Source: Lentisalinibacter salinarum (GTDB lineage: Bacteria > Pseudomonadota > Gammaproteobacteria > Steroidobacterales > Woeseiaceae). Taken from it: a stretch of 64,000 nt of DNA. Made by a program: the position numbers and the translations under genes. The stretch spans positions 1,240,001-1,304,000 of the forward strand of contig NZ_JAPDRH010000002.1 in NCBI RefSeq assembly GCF_040706555.1, read 5' to 3'. This document shows, piece by piece, positions 42,393 through 50,644 of this stretch (position 1 is the stretch's first letter; each line of letters begins with the position of its first letter). Under the pieces are notes generated by a model. That model ran no database searches and was not told the origin of the DNA. It saw only the letters and a program-made list of their open reading frames with translations.

Positions 42393-43766
42393 ATGGAGTG
42401 GATGCCGGCGCTGCTGTTCCTCGTCGTGATCCTGGTGCTGCTGGCCGGGTTCCCGGTGGCGTTCACCCTGGGCGGCACCGCCCTCGTCTTCGCCGGCATC
42501 GGCGCCGCGGCCGGCGTCTTCGACGCGGCCTTCCTGTCCAGCATCCCGAACCGGCTCTACGGCATCATGGGCAACGAAACCCTGGTGGCGGTGCCGCTGT
42601 TCGTGTTCATGGGCATCACGCTGGAGCGCGCCCGCATCGCCGAGGAACTGCTCGACACGCTGTCGGCGCTGTTCGGACGGGTCCGCGGCGGGCTCGGCAT
42701 CTCGGTCACCCTGGTGGGCATGCTGCTGGCGGCCAGCACGGGCATCGTGGGGGCGACGGTGGTGACCATGGGGCTGCTGTCCCTGCCCACCATGCTGAAG
42801 CGGGGCTACGCGCCGTCGGTGGCCTGCGGCACCATCTGCGCCTCCGGCACGCTCGGTCAGATCATCCCTCCGTCCATCATCCTGGTGCTGCTTGGTGACG
42901 TGCTGTCGTCCGCGTATCAGGAAGCACAGCTGGCACAGGGCATCTTCTCGCCGGAGACCGTATCGGTGGGCGACCTGTTCGCGGGCGCGCTCGTGCCCGG
43001 GCTGCTGCTGGTGGCGCTGTACGTGGCCTACGTGGCGGCCGCCGCGCTGCTGCGGCCGGAGTCCATGCCTGCGCCCGAAGAGGTGACCGGCGACGGCGAA
43101 CACCTGGGAGCCCGGATATTCCGGGCACTGCTGCCGCCGCTCGGGCTGATCCTCGCGGTGCTCGGTTCCATCCTGGCAGGCATCGCCACGCCCACCGAGG
43201 CCGCCGCGGTAGGCGCGATGGGCGCCATGCTGCTCGCGCTCGGCCGCCGCCAGCTGGACCTGCCACGGCTGCGGGAGATCATGGAAGGCACCGTGCGGGT
43301 GAGCAGCATGGTTTTCCTGATCCTGATCGGTGCTTCGGTGTTCTCGGTGGTGTTCCGCGGCTACGGCGGCGACGATGCCGTGGCGGAGATCCTCGGCGGC
43401 CTGCCCGGCGGCGTCTTCGGCGCCGTCCTCGTCGTGATGCTGGTGATGTTCCTGCTGGGCTTCGTGCTGGACTTCATCGAGATCACCTTCGTCGTGGTGC
43501 CCATCGTCGGACCCGTCCTGCTGGCCATGGGACTGGACCCCGTGTGGCTCGGCGTGATGATCGCGATCAACCTGCAGACCTCTTTCCTAACGCCGCCCTT
43601 CGGCTTCGCGCTGTTCTATCTGCGCGGCGTGGCGCCGGAAGAGGTACTTACGGGCCAGATCTACCGTGGCGTGATCCCGTTCGTGATCATCCAGCTCGCC
43701 ACGCTGGGCGTGCTGGCGCTGTGGCCGGAACTTGTCACCTGGCTCCCCGACCGCATCTACGGCTGA
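42393..43766 (+). CDS. TRAP transporter large permease subunit (DctM type)
   Basis: A 457-aa permease with 12-14 helices, the translocation channel of the TRAP system. Diagnostic parts are NETLVAVPLFVFMGITLERA, ASTGIVGATVVTMG, CGTICASGTLGQIIPPSI and ATPTEAAAVGA, plus the C-terminal NLQTSFLTPPFGFALFYLRG. It forms a QM pair with the gene upstream. It is convergent with dctP, and an inverted-repeat element lies between. Confidence 0.93.
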   Translation: MEWMPALLFLVVILVLLAGFPVAFTLGGTALVFAGIGAAAGVFDAAFLSSIPNRLYGIMGNETLVAVPLFVFMGITLERARIAEELLDTLSALFGRVRGGLGISVTLVGMLLAASTGIVGATVVTMGLLSLPTMLKRGYAPSVACGTICASGTLGQIIPPSIILVLLGDVLSSAYQEAQLAQGIFSPETVSVGDLFAGALVPGLLLVALYVAYVAAAALLRPESMPAPEEVTGDGEHLGARIFRALLPPLGLILAVLGSILAGIATPTEAAAVGAMGAMLLALGRRQLDLPRLREIMEGTVRVSSMVFLILIGASVFSVVFRGYGGDDAVAEILGGLPGGVFGAVLVVMLVMFLLGFVLDFIEITFVVVPIVGPVLLAMGLDPVWLGVMIAINLQTSFLTPPFGFALFYLRGVAPEEVLTGQIYRGVIPFVIIQLATLGVLALWPELVTWLPDRIYG

Positions 43767-43774
43767 TAAACCAC

Positions 43775-43800
43775 GTAGGAGGGCCTTCAGGCCCGATCCC
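43775..43800 (+). repeat. Left terminal inverted repeat
   Basis: 26 bases starting GTAGGAGGGCCTTCAGG and ending CGATCCC, an exact reverse complement of 43991-44016. Confidence 0.8.
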
Positions 43801-43990
43801 ACCTACCAGCCGGTTCACCTTTGGTTGCGTCCGGGCTGCGGGGGTCGTCCGGGCCGACTGGAGCCATGACGGCGGGAAGGAGGCCCGGCCGAAGCGAAGG
43901 AGGACAGGACGTCCGACTGAGCGTCCCCCGTAGTCCGCCCCAGTCGATGGCGGGCCAACCCCGATAGAAGGATGCCCCGGTCAGAAGAGC

Positions 43991-44016
43991 GGGATCGGGC
44001 CTGAAGGCCCTCCTAC
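43991..44016 (-). repeat. Right terminal inverted repeat
   Basis: 26 bases starting GGGATCGGGCCTGAAGG and ending CTCCTAC. The TAG stop codon of dctP (minus strand, 44013-44015) lies within it. Confidence 0.8.
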
Positions 44017-45128
44017 AGGTCTACGGGGCCGTCGCGGGCCTCCAGGTACGCGCGCTCCGTGATGCTCTGGAACACGGCGGAGCGCTCGAGGAAGGCCTCC
44101 TGGGACTCGCGGATTCTGGCAATCAGCGGGTCGCGGGCGCTCATCTCGTCGAGGAGCTCGCGGGTGATTTCCTTCAGGCGCTCGAGCACCGGCTGGGGGA
44201 AACGCTTCAGCTCGATCTCCGGGTCTTTCAGTATGGTCTGCAGCGCCTCGGCGTCCCGGTAGGCGAACTCGGCGCGCATGTCGTTGTTCACGGACTGGCT
44301 GACCACCGCGATGACGGCCTGCAGGTCGGGCGGCAGGCTGTCCCACGCGTCCTTGTTGACGATGCACTCGAGCGTCGGGCCTGGCTCGTGCCAGCCGGGG
44401 TAGTAATAGTAACGGGCGGCCTTGTTCAGGCCGAAGGCGACGTCATTGTAGGGGCCGACCCATTCAGTGGCATCGATGTTGCCGGTCTGCAGCGCGGTGA
44501 ATATCTCGCCGCCGGGCAGACTGACCGGCGTGCCGCCGGCCCGGCGCAGCACTTCGCCGCCGAGGCCGGGGATGCGCATCTTCAGCCCCTCGAGGTCGGC
44601 GACCGTCTCGATGGGTTTGTTGAACCAGCCGCCCATCTGTACGCCCGTGTTGCCCGCCGCGTGGGGCACGAGGTTGAAGCGGGCGTAGGTCTCGCGCCAC
44701 AGATCCATGCCGCCGCCGTAGAACAGCCAGCCGTTCATCTCGTGGGAGTTCAGCCCGAACGGGATGGAGGTGAAGAACTGGCCTGCCTCGACCTTGCCCT
44801 TCCAGTAATAGGCGGCACCGTGGCCCAGCTCCGCCGTGCCCTGGGAGACGGCGTCGAAGACCTCGAAGGGCGGCACCAGTTCCCCCGCGGCGTAGACGTG
44901 CACCTTGATGCGCCCGCCCGAGACTTCCTCGATGCGCTGCGCCACGTTGGCGGCGCCTCGACCGAGACCGGGGAAGTTGGGTGGCCAGGTCGTCACCATC
45001 TTCCAGTTCCGGGTGGGGCCGTCCGCGCACTCCGCGCCCGGCGCGGCCGACTGTTCGCCCGCGCAGCCTGCCAGACTGGCTGTGAGTGCGCCGGCGCCGA
45101 TGCCGGTAACGAAATCCCGTCTCTTCAT
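44013..45128 (-). CDS. TRAP transporter substrate-binding protein (DctP type, keto-acid TakP-like)
   Basis: Periplasmic binding protein of a TRAP transporter. A twin-arginine start (MKRRDFVTGIGAGAL) plus a lipobox-like LAGC suggests Tat export and possible lipid anchoring. The mature part has WKMVTTWPPNFPGLG, VYAAGELVPPFEVFDAVS, AAYYWKG, IPFGLNSHEMNGWL, GGEIFTALQTGNIDATEWVG and YYYYPGWHEPG, closely resembling the 2-oxo-acid-binding TakP family. At 371 aa it is normal. It is convergent with the QM permease genes rather than upstream of them, and its stop codon is in an inverted repeat. Confidence 0.92.
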   Translation of the reverse strand: MKRRDFVTGIGAGALTASLAGCAGEQSAAPGAECADGPTRNWKMVTTWPPNFPGLGRGAANVAQRIEEVSGGRIKVHVYAAGELVPPFEVFDAVSQGTAELGHGAAYYWKGKVEAGQFFTSIPFGLNSHEMNGWLFYGGGMDLWRETYARFNLVPHAAGNTGVQMGGWFNKPIETVADLEGLKMRIPGLGGEVLRRAGGTPVSLPGGEIFTALQTGNIDATEWVGPYNDVAFGLNKAARYYYYPGWHEPGPTLECIVNKDAWDSLPPDLQAVIAVVSQSVNNDMRAEFAYRDAEALQTILKDPEIELKRFPQPVLERLKEITRELLDEMSARDPLIARIRESQEAFLERSAVFQSITERAYLEARDGPVDL

Positions 45129-45511
45129 GCCGATACCCCGCTGATGTTCCGGGGAGTGTAGTCCGGGCGGGGTCGACCGCCAACATCGGGCAGGTATAAG
45201 CGAGTTTTACCACTTATTACCGGAATTGAGTAGAAAAGGAATTACTTTACCCACTACAACGATATGTAACCATTAGTGGGAATATAATTATATTTGGGGC
45301 ATTGAAATCTATATTATGTGGGATGGGCGGGCGGGAAAGGAGGGCCGCGGGCCCGTCCACCTCCCTGTGGGCAGGCAGCCGCGGCGGTCCTCCTTCCCCG
45401 TGGCAAGCCGGTGGCGCGTGTGCGGCAGGGTGGCAGCGACCGGGGTAGACTGCCAGCAGCCCGGGCAGGCAGCATCCCCAGTATCTGGGGAACGCCGGGA
45501 AGAAGCCGCAC
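45129..45511. other. 383-base gene-free gap with an AT-rich core
   Basis: The gap lies between the starts of the divergent genes dctP (minus) and dtd (plus). Bases 45195-45325 are markedly AT-rich against the GC-rich genome. They include overlapping TATAAT boxes on both strands (plus 45283-45288, minus 45287-45292) and an inverted repeat CCCACTA (45250-45256)/TAGTGGG (45274-45280). No good -35 or sigma-54 pattern was found. A bidirectional regulatory region is likely. The rest, 45326-45511, is GC-rich with nothing clear. Confidence 0.5.
45250..45280. promoter_or_regulatory. Operator-like inverted repeat in the AT-rich gap
   Basis: CCCACTA and TAGTGGG are perfect 7-base inverted arms separated by 17 bases, directly before overlapping TATAAT boxes. 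They could bind a regulator of the TRAP binding-protein gene. Confidence 0.35.
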
Positions 45512-45949
45512 ATGATCGGTCTGTTGCAGAGGGTCACCGAAGCCGCCGTCCACGTGGACGGGCGGGAGGTGGCCAGCATCGGCGCGGGGCTCGCGGTGCT
45601 GGTGGGGGTGCGCCGGGACGACGACGAGCGCGACGCCGCCCGCCTGGCCGAGCGCCTGCTCGGTTACCGGGTATTCCCGGATGCCGAGGGCCGCATGAAC
45701 CGGTCCCTGGCGGACACCGGCGGGGCGCTGCTGCTGGTGCCGCAGTTCACACTGGCCGCGAATACGCGCAAGGGCACCCGGGCCAGCTTCACGGGGGCGG
45801 CGCCGTCGGCGGAGGGCCGGCGCCTGTTCGACGAGCTGGCGGCGCGGGCGCGGGCCATTCACGGCGCCGTCGCCACCGGGGAATTCGGCGCCGACATGCG
45901 CGTATCGCTGGTCAACTGGGGCCCGGTCACGTTCTGGCTGGAGACCTGA
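45512..45949 (+). CDS. dtd: D-aminoacyl-tRNA deacylase
   Basis: Removes D-amino acids (and Gly mischarged on tRNA-Ala) from tRNA. The 145-aa protein begins with MIGLLQRVTEAAVHVDG. LLVPQFTLAANTRKGTRASF holds the SxQF-like segment (here VPQF), and VSLVNWGPVTFWLET carries the conserved Gly-cis-Pro dipeptide. The length is exact for the family. It stands between the AT-rich gap and the tat operon. Confidence 0.95.
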   Translation: MIGLLQRVTEAAVHVDGREVASIGAGLAVLVGVRRDDDERDAARLAERLLGYRVFPDAEGRMNRSLADTGGALLLVPQFTLAANTRKGTRASFTGAAPSAEGRRLFDELAARARAIHGAVATGEFGADMRVSLVNWGPVTFWLET

Positions 45950-46087
45950 GCCGCGGCCTCCGGTATCGGGGAACCTGCGCACGTTTCCCGTTGCCGAATT
46001 GACGTATCATCCACCATTCGGAGGTGGCCCCCTGGCCGCCGCACATTCACAATCCGTACACAGGACCGCCTGTGGGGTGACTAGGTA

Positions 46088-46348
46088 ATGTTAGGGAACA
46101 TCAGTATCTGGCAGCTCCTCATCGTGCTGGTGATCGTCATTGCGATCTTCGGCACGAAGAAGCTGCGCAACATGGGTTCCGACGTGGGCGAGGCCGTCCG
46201 CGGTTTCCGCAATGCGATGGACGAGTCCGACAAGGAACCCGACCAGAAGAATCTCCCGAACAGCGAGGAGAAGGACGCGGACTTCGGGACTCCCAACGAA
46301 ACCCGCACGACGGAGAGCCAGTCCGGTTCCAAGACCGGTCAGTCCTGA
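46088..46348 (+). CDS. tatA: Sec-independent protein translocase subunit TatA
   Basis: TatA forms the twin-arginine translocation pore for folded proteins. It has the N-terminal helix SIWQLLIVLVIVIAIFG, the hinge FGTKKLRNMG, the amphipathic helix DVGEAVRGFRNAM, and a charged tail. At 86 aa it is typical. It begins the tatABC operon; TATCAT at 46005-46010 could be the promoter -10. A Tat-type signal is present on DctP about 1 kb away. Confidence 0.95.
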   Translation: MLGNISIWQLLIVLVIVIAIFGTKKLRNMGSDVGEAVRGFRNAMDESDKEPDQKNLPNSEEKDADFGTPNETRTTESQSGSKTGQS

Positions 46349-46363
46349 CCCTGCGCGCACGCC

Positions 46364-46861
46364 GTGTTCGACGTCGGTTTTTCCGAGCTCATTCTTCTGT
46401 TCATCATCGGGCTCCTGGTACTGGGGCCCGAGAAGCTGCCGCGGGTGGCGAACAAGCTCGGCGGCTGGGTGGGGCAGGCACGGCGCATGACCCGCATGCT
46501 CAAGCGGCAGATCGAGGAGGAACTCGAGTTCTCCAAGGTGCGGGAGTCGGTCAACCAGCCTCTGTCCTCCGTCATGGACAAGCCCGTCGCGAAACCCAAA
46601 CCGAAACCGACCGACCTGAACTACGAGGAAGGCGAGGACGACGAGTCCGGCTTCGGCGAGACCGGCCACGCCGATGCGGAAAAGAAAGACACAGACCGGC
46701 CGGTGCCGGATCCGGCTGCCCCGCGGCCGCCGCAGGCTGACGAGGCGCCCGCCGGGGAGCCGACGGCAGCCGGCGAGCGCGGTGACGAATCCGCTAGCGA
46801 GCCCGCTGACCACGGCTCGGAGGACGACGCAGGCAGCCAGAAGACAACGACGGCGTCATGA
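46364..46861 (+). CDS. tatB: Sec-independent protein translocase subunit TatB
   Basis: TatB works with TatC in recognising twin-arginine signal peptides. The N-terminal MFDVGFSELILLFIIGLLVL helix is followed by GPEKLPRVANKLGGWVGQARRM, the TatB amphipathic helix. A long, acidic, Pro-rich tail fills residues 75-165. It starts at GTG 46364, fifteen bases after tatA. Its end overlaps the tatC start (ATGA). Confidence 0.95.
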   Translation: MFDVGFSELILLFIIGLLVLGPEKLPRVANKLGGWVGQARRMTRMLKRQIEEELEFSKVRESVNQPLSSVMDKPVAKPKPKPTDLNYEEGEDDESGFGETGHADAEKKDTDRPVPDPAAPRPPQADEAPAGEPTAAGERGDESASEPADHGSEDDAGSQKTTTAS

Positions 46862-47661
46862 GCACGGGCGAAGAGGGCACGGCGGCAGCGCAGGAAGAGG
46901 AGCGCCTGGAAGAGGCCACGCTGCTCTCCCACCTCGTCGAACTCCGTTCACGACTGCTGAAGGCCACGATCGCCGTCCTGGTCATATTCGTCTGCCTCGC
47001 CCCATTCGCGGCGGAGATATTCTCGCTCGTGGCAACGCCCCTGGTGAACGTGCTGCCCGAGGGCAACAGCATGATCGCCACGCGGCCGGCATCACCGTTG
47101 CTCACACCCTTCAAGTTGTCTTTCTTCATTGCGCTGTTTCTCGGCATGCCGGTCGTGCTTTACCAGACGTGGGCCTTCATCGCGCCGGGTCTTTACAAGC
47201 GGGAGAAGCGCGTCGCCGTGCCGCTGCTCGCCTCGAGTATCGTGCTCTTCTACCTGGGTATCGCATTCGCCTATTTCGTCGTCTTCCCCCTGATGTTCGG
47301 CTTCTTCACGGCCGTGGCACCCACGGACGTGGCCGTCATGACGGACATCGAGGAATATCTCAGCTTCATCATCACCATCTTCTTCGCCTTCGGCCTAGCA
47401 TTCGAGGTCCCGATCGCGACGGTGCTGCTGGTCTGGGCCGGGTTCACGACACCCGAGAAACTCGGCAAGGCACGAGCCTACGTGTTCCTCGCCGCATTCG
47501 TTCTCGGCATGATCCTCACGCCGCCCGACATGATCAGCCAGACACTGCTGGCGATCCCGGTGTACCTTCTGTACGAGGCGGGGATCTTCATGTCGAAGGT
47601 CTTGGTGAAACGCAGTAGCCGCCGGGAGGAAACCGATCCGGATACCGGAGGCGAGGGCTGA
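46858..47661 (+). CDS. tatC: Sec-independent protein translocase subunit TatC
   Basis: TatC is the signal-peptide receptor of the Tat system. The 267-aa protein has six hydrophobic helices, the cytoplasmic N-terminal LLSHLVELRSRLLKA motif, the loop SPLLTPFKLSFFIALFLGMP and FAFGLAFEVPIATVLLV. The C-terminus is charged. It overlaps tatB and is followed after four bases by the HerA-like ATPase gene. Confidence 0.95.
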   Translation: MSTGEEGTAAAQEEERLEEATLLSHLVELRSRLLKATIAVLVIFVCLAPFAAEIFSLVATPLVNVLPEGNSMIATRPASPLLTPFKLSFFIALFLGMPVVLYQTWAFIAPGLYKREKRVAVPLLASSIVLFYLGIAFAYFVVFPLMFGFFTAVAPTDVAVMTDIEEYLSFIITIFFAFGLAFEVPIATVLLVWAGFTTPEKLGKARAYVFLAAFVLGMILTPPDMISQTLLAIPVYLLYEAGIFMSKVLVKRSSRREETDPDTGGEG

Positions 47662-47665
47662 TGCG

Positions 47666-50086
47666 ATGCAGGATTTCGAGAAACTCGGTGCGTTCTACGT
47701 AGGCAAGGCGGTCGACGAGGCCACCGGCAAGGTCGGCGACGAGCTGGTTCTCTACGATTCGAAGGATCTCACCACCCATGCCGTGATCATCGGCATGACC
47801 GGCAGCGGCAAGACCGGCCTCGGCATCGGCATCATCGAGGAAGCCGCCATGGACCACGTGCCGGTGATCGCCATCGACCCGAAGGGCGATCTCGGCAACC
47901 TGCTGCTGACCTTCCCCGATCTCGCCGCCGACGATTTCGAGCCCTGGGTGAATCCTTCGGAAGCGGTGAACCAGGGCCGCACGGTGCGTCAGTTCGCCGC
48001 CGACCAGGCGGCGCTGTGGAAGAAGGGCCTGGCGGACTGGGGTCAGGACGGCGAACGCATCAGGGCGCTGCGCGAGCGCACCGACATGGCCGTCTACACG
48101 CCGGGCTCCACCGCGGGCCTGCCGGTCTCGGTGCTGCGCTCCTTTGCCGCGCCCGACGCGGCATTCCGCGAGGACCGGGATCTCTACCGGGAGCGGGTGC
48201 AGGCGACCGCCACCAGCGTGTTGTCGCTGCTCGGCATCGACGCCGACCCGGTGACCAGCCGGGAACACATTCTCGTCTCCAACCTGCTGGACCACTACTG
48301 GAACGAGGGCCGGGACCTGGACGTGGCCACACTGATCGGTCTGATCCAGAATCCGCCGATCAAGCGCATCGGCGTCATGTCGCTCGACTCCTTCTACCCG
48401 CCGAAGGCGCGCTTCGAACTGGCCATGCAGCTGAACAGCCTGCTGGCCGCGCCGGGCTTCGAAGCCTGGATGGAGGGCGAGGCGCTCAGCGCCGGCCGCC
48501 TGCTCTACACGGAGAGCGGCAAGCCCCGCGTGTCGGTCATGTCGATCGCGCACCTGTCGGAGCCGGAGCGCATGTTCTTCGTGAGCATGCTGCTGAACGA
48601 ACTCATCGCCTGGATGCGCGCCCAGCCGGGCACCGCCAGCCTGCGCGCCATCCTCTACATGGACGAGATCTTCGGCTACATGCCGCCGGTGGCGAATCCC
48701 CCTTCCAAGCCGCTGCTGCTGACGCTGCTGAAGCAGGCCCGCGCCTACGGCCTGGGGCTGGTGCTCTCCACCCAGAACCCGGTGGACCTCGACTACAAGG
48801 GGCTTTCCAATACGGGCACCTGGTTCATCGGCCGACTGCAGACCGAGCGCGACAAGGCCCGGGTGATGGAGGGTCTCGAGGGGGCGGCCGCCGGCGAGGA
48901 GTTCGACCGCGGCCGCATGGAGCAGACCATCGCCGGGCTGGGCAAGCGACGTTTCCTGCTGCACAACGTGCACGAGGATTCGCCGGTGGTCTTCAACACC
49001 CGCTGGGTCATGTCCTATCTGCCCGGTCCGCTCACCCGGGACCAGATCCGCCGCCTGATGGAGGGCCGGCGGCCGGCGCCGGCGCAGGACGGCGCGACCG
49101 CCGATACGGTCGCCGCCTTGACGGTGGGCGACGTGGCCTCGGCGCCGCCAGTACTGCCGCCCGCCGTGCAGCAGTACTGGCTGCCGGCCGGGGCGGAGAA
49201 CCCCGGCGACATCGTCTACCGTCCCCGGGTGATCGGCGCAGCGGAGGCGGCCTACACCAGCAGCCGGTACGGGGTGGACGAAGAGCGCCGCTACCTCCTT
49301 GCGGCGGAGGCCGGGGACGGCGCCGTGGCGCTGGACTGGAACGAGGCGCAGGAGCTGCCTTTCGATGCAGACGAGCTGGAGACGCGGGGGCTGCCCGCCA
49401 CCGCCTACGCCCCGCTGGGTGACGCGCTGGCGGCGACGGACAGCTATGGCGACTGGGAGCGCGACCTGAAGCGCTGGATACGCAACGAGCGGCCGGTCGT
49501 TCTGTATCGCAACCGGCAGCTCAAGCTGACCTCGGAGCCGGCCGAGAGCGAAGCCGACTTCCGCATCCGATTGCAGCAGGCCGCCAGCGAGAAGCGCGAC
49601 CAGGCGGTGGCGCAACTTCGCAAACGCTACGCCTCGAAGGTGAACACGCTGGAGAACCGCCTGCTGCGAGCCAGGCAGACGCTGGAGCGCGAGAGCCAGC
49701 AAGTGGCGAAGAAGCGCATCGATACCGTGATCTCGGTGGGCACGGCCATCCTCGGCGCGGTGCTCGGCCGCAAGCGCCTGTCGACCACCACGGCGGGAAA
49801 GATAGGGACCGCCGTGAAGACGGCCGGCAGCATGGGCAAGGAGTCCGGCGACGTGGCCCGGGCGGAACAGACCGTCACGAGGGTCGAGACCGAACTCGCC
49901 GAGCTGAACGCGCAGATGGAGCAGGAGGTGGCGCAGCTCGACACCGCTTTCGACGCACAGCAGGCGGAACTCGAGGAGATTCCCGTACGGGCCGCGGCGA
50001 GCAACGTCAGGGTGCGTTTCGTCGGCTTGCTCTGGGTGCCTCACCGCCGCACGTCCGACGGCCGACTGGTACCGCTCGCCGGCTAG
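47666..50086 (+). CDS. HerA/FtsK-like ATPase with coiled-coil C-terminus
   Basis: An 806-aa P-loop ATPase of the HerA-like/DUF853 type. Walker A GMTGSGKT is at about 43-50, followed by IAIDPKGDLGNLLLTF and Walker B ILYMDEIFGYMPP at about 330-338. LSTQNPVDLDYKGLSNTGTW is the sensor/arginine region common in the family. Residues from about 620 are predicted coiled coil, interrupted by a glycine-rich, weakly hydrophobic stretch (ISVGTAILGAVLGRKRL) that may touch the membrane. The substrate is unknown; DNA pumping is inferred from homology only. It is four bases from tatC and probably co-transcribed. Confidence 0.82.
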   Translation: MQDFEKLGAFYVGKAVDEATGKVGDELVLYDSKDLTTHAVIIGMTGSGKTGLGIGIIEEAAMDHVPVIAIDPKGDLGNLLLTFPDLAADDFEPWVNPSEAVNQGRTVRQFAADQAALWKKGLADWGQDGERIRALRERTDMAVYTPGSTAGLPVSVLRSFAAPDAAFREDRDLYRERVQATATSVLSLLGIDADPVTSREHILVSNLLDHYWNEGRDLDVATLIGLIQNPPIKRIGVMSLDSFYPPKARFELAMQLNSLLAAPGFEAWMEGEALSAGRLLYTESGKPRVSVMSIAHLSEPERMFFVSMLLNELIAWMRAQPGTASLRAILYMDEIFGYMPPVANPPSKPLLLTLLKQARAYGLGLVLSTQNPVDLDYKGLSNTGTWFIGRLQTERDKARVMEGLEGAAAGEEFDRGRMEQTIAGLGKRRFLLHNVHEDSPVVFNTRWVMSYLPGPLTRDQIRRLMEGRRPAPAQDGATADTVAALTVGDVASAPPVLPPAVQQYWLPAGAENPGDIVYRPRVIGAAEAAYTSSRYGVDEERRYLLAAEAGDGAVALDWNEAQELPFDADELETRGLPATAYAPLGDALAATDSYGDWERDLKRWIRNERPVVLYRNRQLKLTSEPAESEADFRIRLQQAASEKRDQAVAQLRKRYASKVNTLENRLLRARQTLERESQQVAKKRIDTVISVGTAILGAVLGRKRLSTTTAGKIGTAVKTAGSMGKESGDVARAEQTVTRVETELAELNAQMEQEVAQLDTAFDAQQAELEEIPVRAAASNVRVRFVGLLWVPHRRTSDGRLVPLAG

Positions 50087-50108
50087 GCGAATATCCGCGC
50101 GCCCCGGG

Positions 50109-50639
50109 TCAGGCGTCCGTTTTCTCGTCCTCGTCCTCGTCCTCGGCCGCTCCGGAGAGCGCGACGTATTTCTTCAGGAAATAGTCCGTGTGGCCGGGTG
50201 GGTGGTCGGGCAGCTCGGCGAAGACTTCGTAGCCCATCTTCTGATAGAAGCCGAGCGCCTGGAAGCTGGTGGTCCCCACCTGGAAGCGGTTGACGTCGCG
50301 GTCGAGTGCGAGGCGCTCCAGCCGCATCATCAGTTCCGTGCCGACGTGGCGGCTGCGGAACTCCTCGTCCACCCACAGACGCTCGACGTAGAGCCAGCCC
50401 CAGCCGATGTAGCCGGTGGCCCCGCCGCGCACACGCCCGGTCGGGTCGCGGACGAACACGCCCACCGGCACGTGCGCGGTGGGGCCGATCTGCGAGTCGT
50501 TCCATGCGGCAAGACCGCGGCGCACCGCCTCGACGGCGGAGGCATCCGGATTCTCGACGGCCTCGAAGGCCAGGTCCGAGCGCCGTCGGCGGCGCACCAG
50601 CCAGTCCGACAGCCGGCGTCTGAGCGTGAGCTCCCCCAT
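50109..50639 (-). CDS. GNAT acetyltransferase
   Basis: A 176-aa GNAT protein. The core includes VGVFVRDPTGRVRGGATGYI, WLYVERLWVDEEFRSRHVG (acetyl-CoA loop RSRHVG) and FQALGFYQKMGYEVFAELPD, a common C-terminal GNAT pattern. The tail is Glu/Asp-rich (EDEDEDEK). Substrate unknown. The ATG at 50639 is five bases from the Kazal gene stop, so both are likely one transcript on the minus strand. Confidence 0.87.
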   Translation of the reverse strand: MGELTLRRRLSDWLVRRRRRSDLAFEAVENPDASAVEAVRRGLAAWNDSQIGPTAHVPVGVFVRDPTGRVRGGATGYIGWGWLYVERLWVDEEFRSRHVGTELMMRLERLALDRDVNRFQVGTTSFQALGFYQKMGYEVFAELPDHPPGHTDYFLKKYVALSGAAEDEDEDEKTDA

Positions 50640-50644
50640 GGCGG

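Larger units (their letters stand above)
43775..44016. mobile_element. 242-bp element with 26-bp perfect terminal inverted repeats (MITE/REP-doublet-like)
   Basis: Two exact 26-base reverse complements (43775-43800 and 43991-44016) enclose 190 bases without a plausible gene. Each repeat holds its own short palindrome (GGGCCT-TC-AGGCCC) as in REP sequences. The left copy starts eight bases after the dctM stop and the right copy contains the dctP stop codon. No transposase is present and no clear target-site duplication was seen. It may be a MITE, a REP doublet or a bidirectional termination structure. Confidence 0.6.

Noticed and set aside
45247..45579. A 110-codon minus-strand frame crossing the AT-rich gap and dtd
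   Set aside because: It runs antisense into dtd and has mixed composition with no domain.
47588..50044. An 818-codon minus-strand frame opposite the HerA-like ATPase
   Set aside because: Low-complexity composition and no motif; the sense strand has clear Walker motifs.
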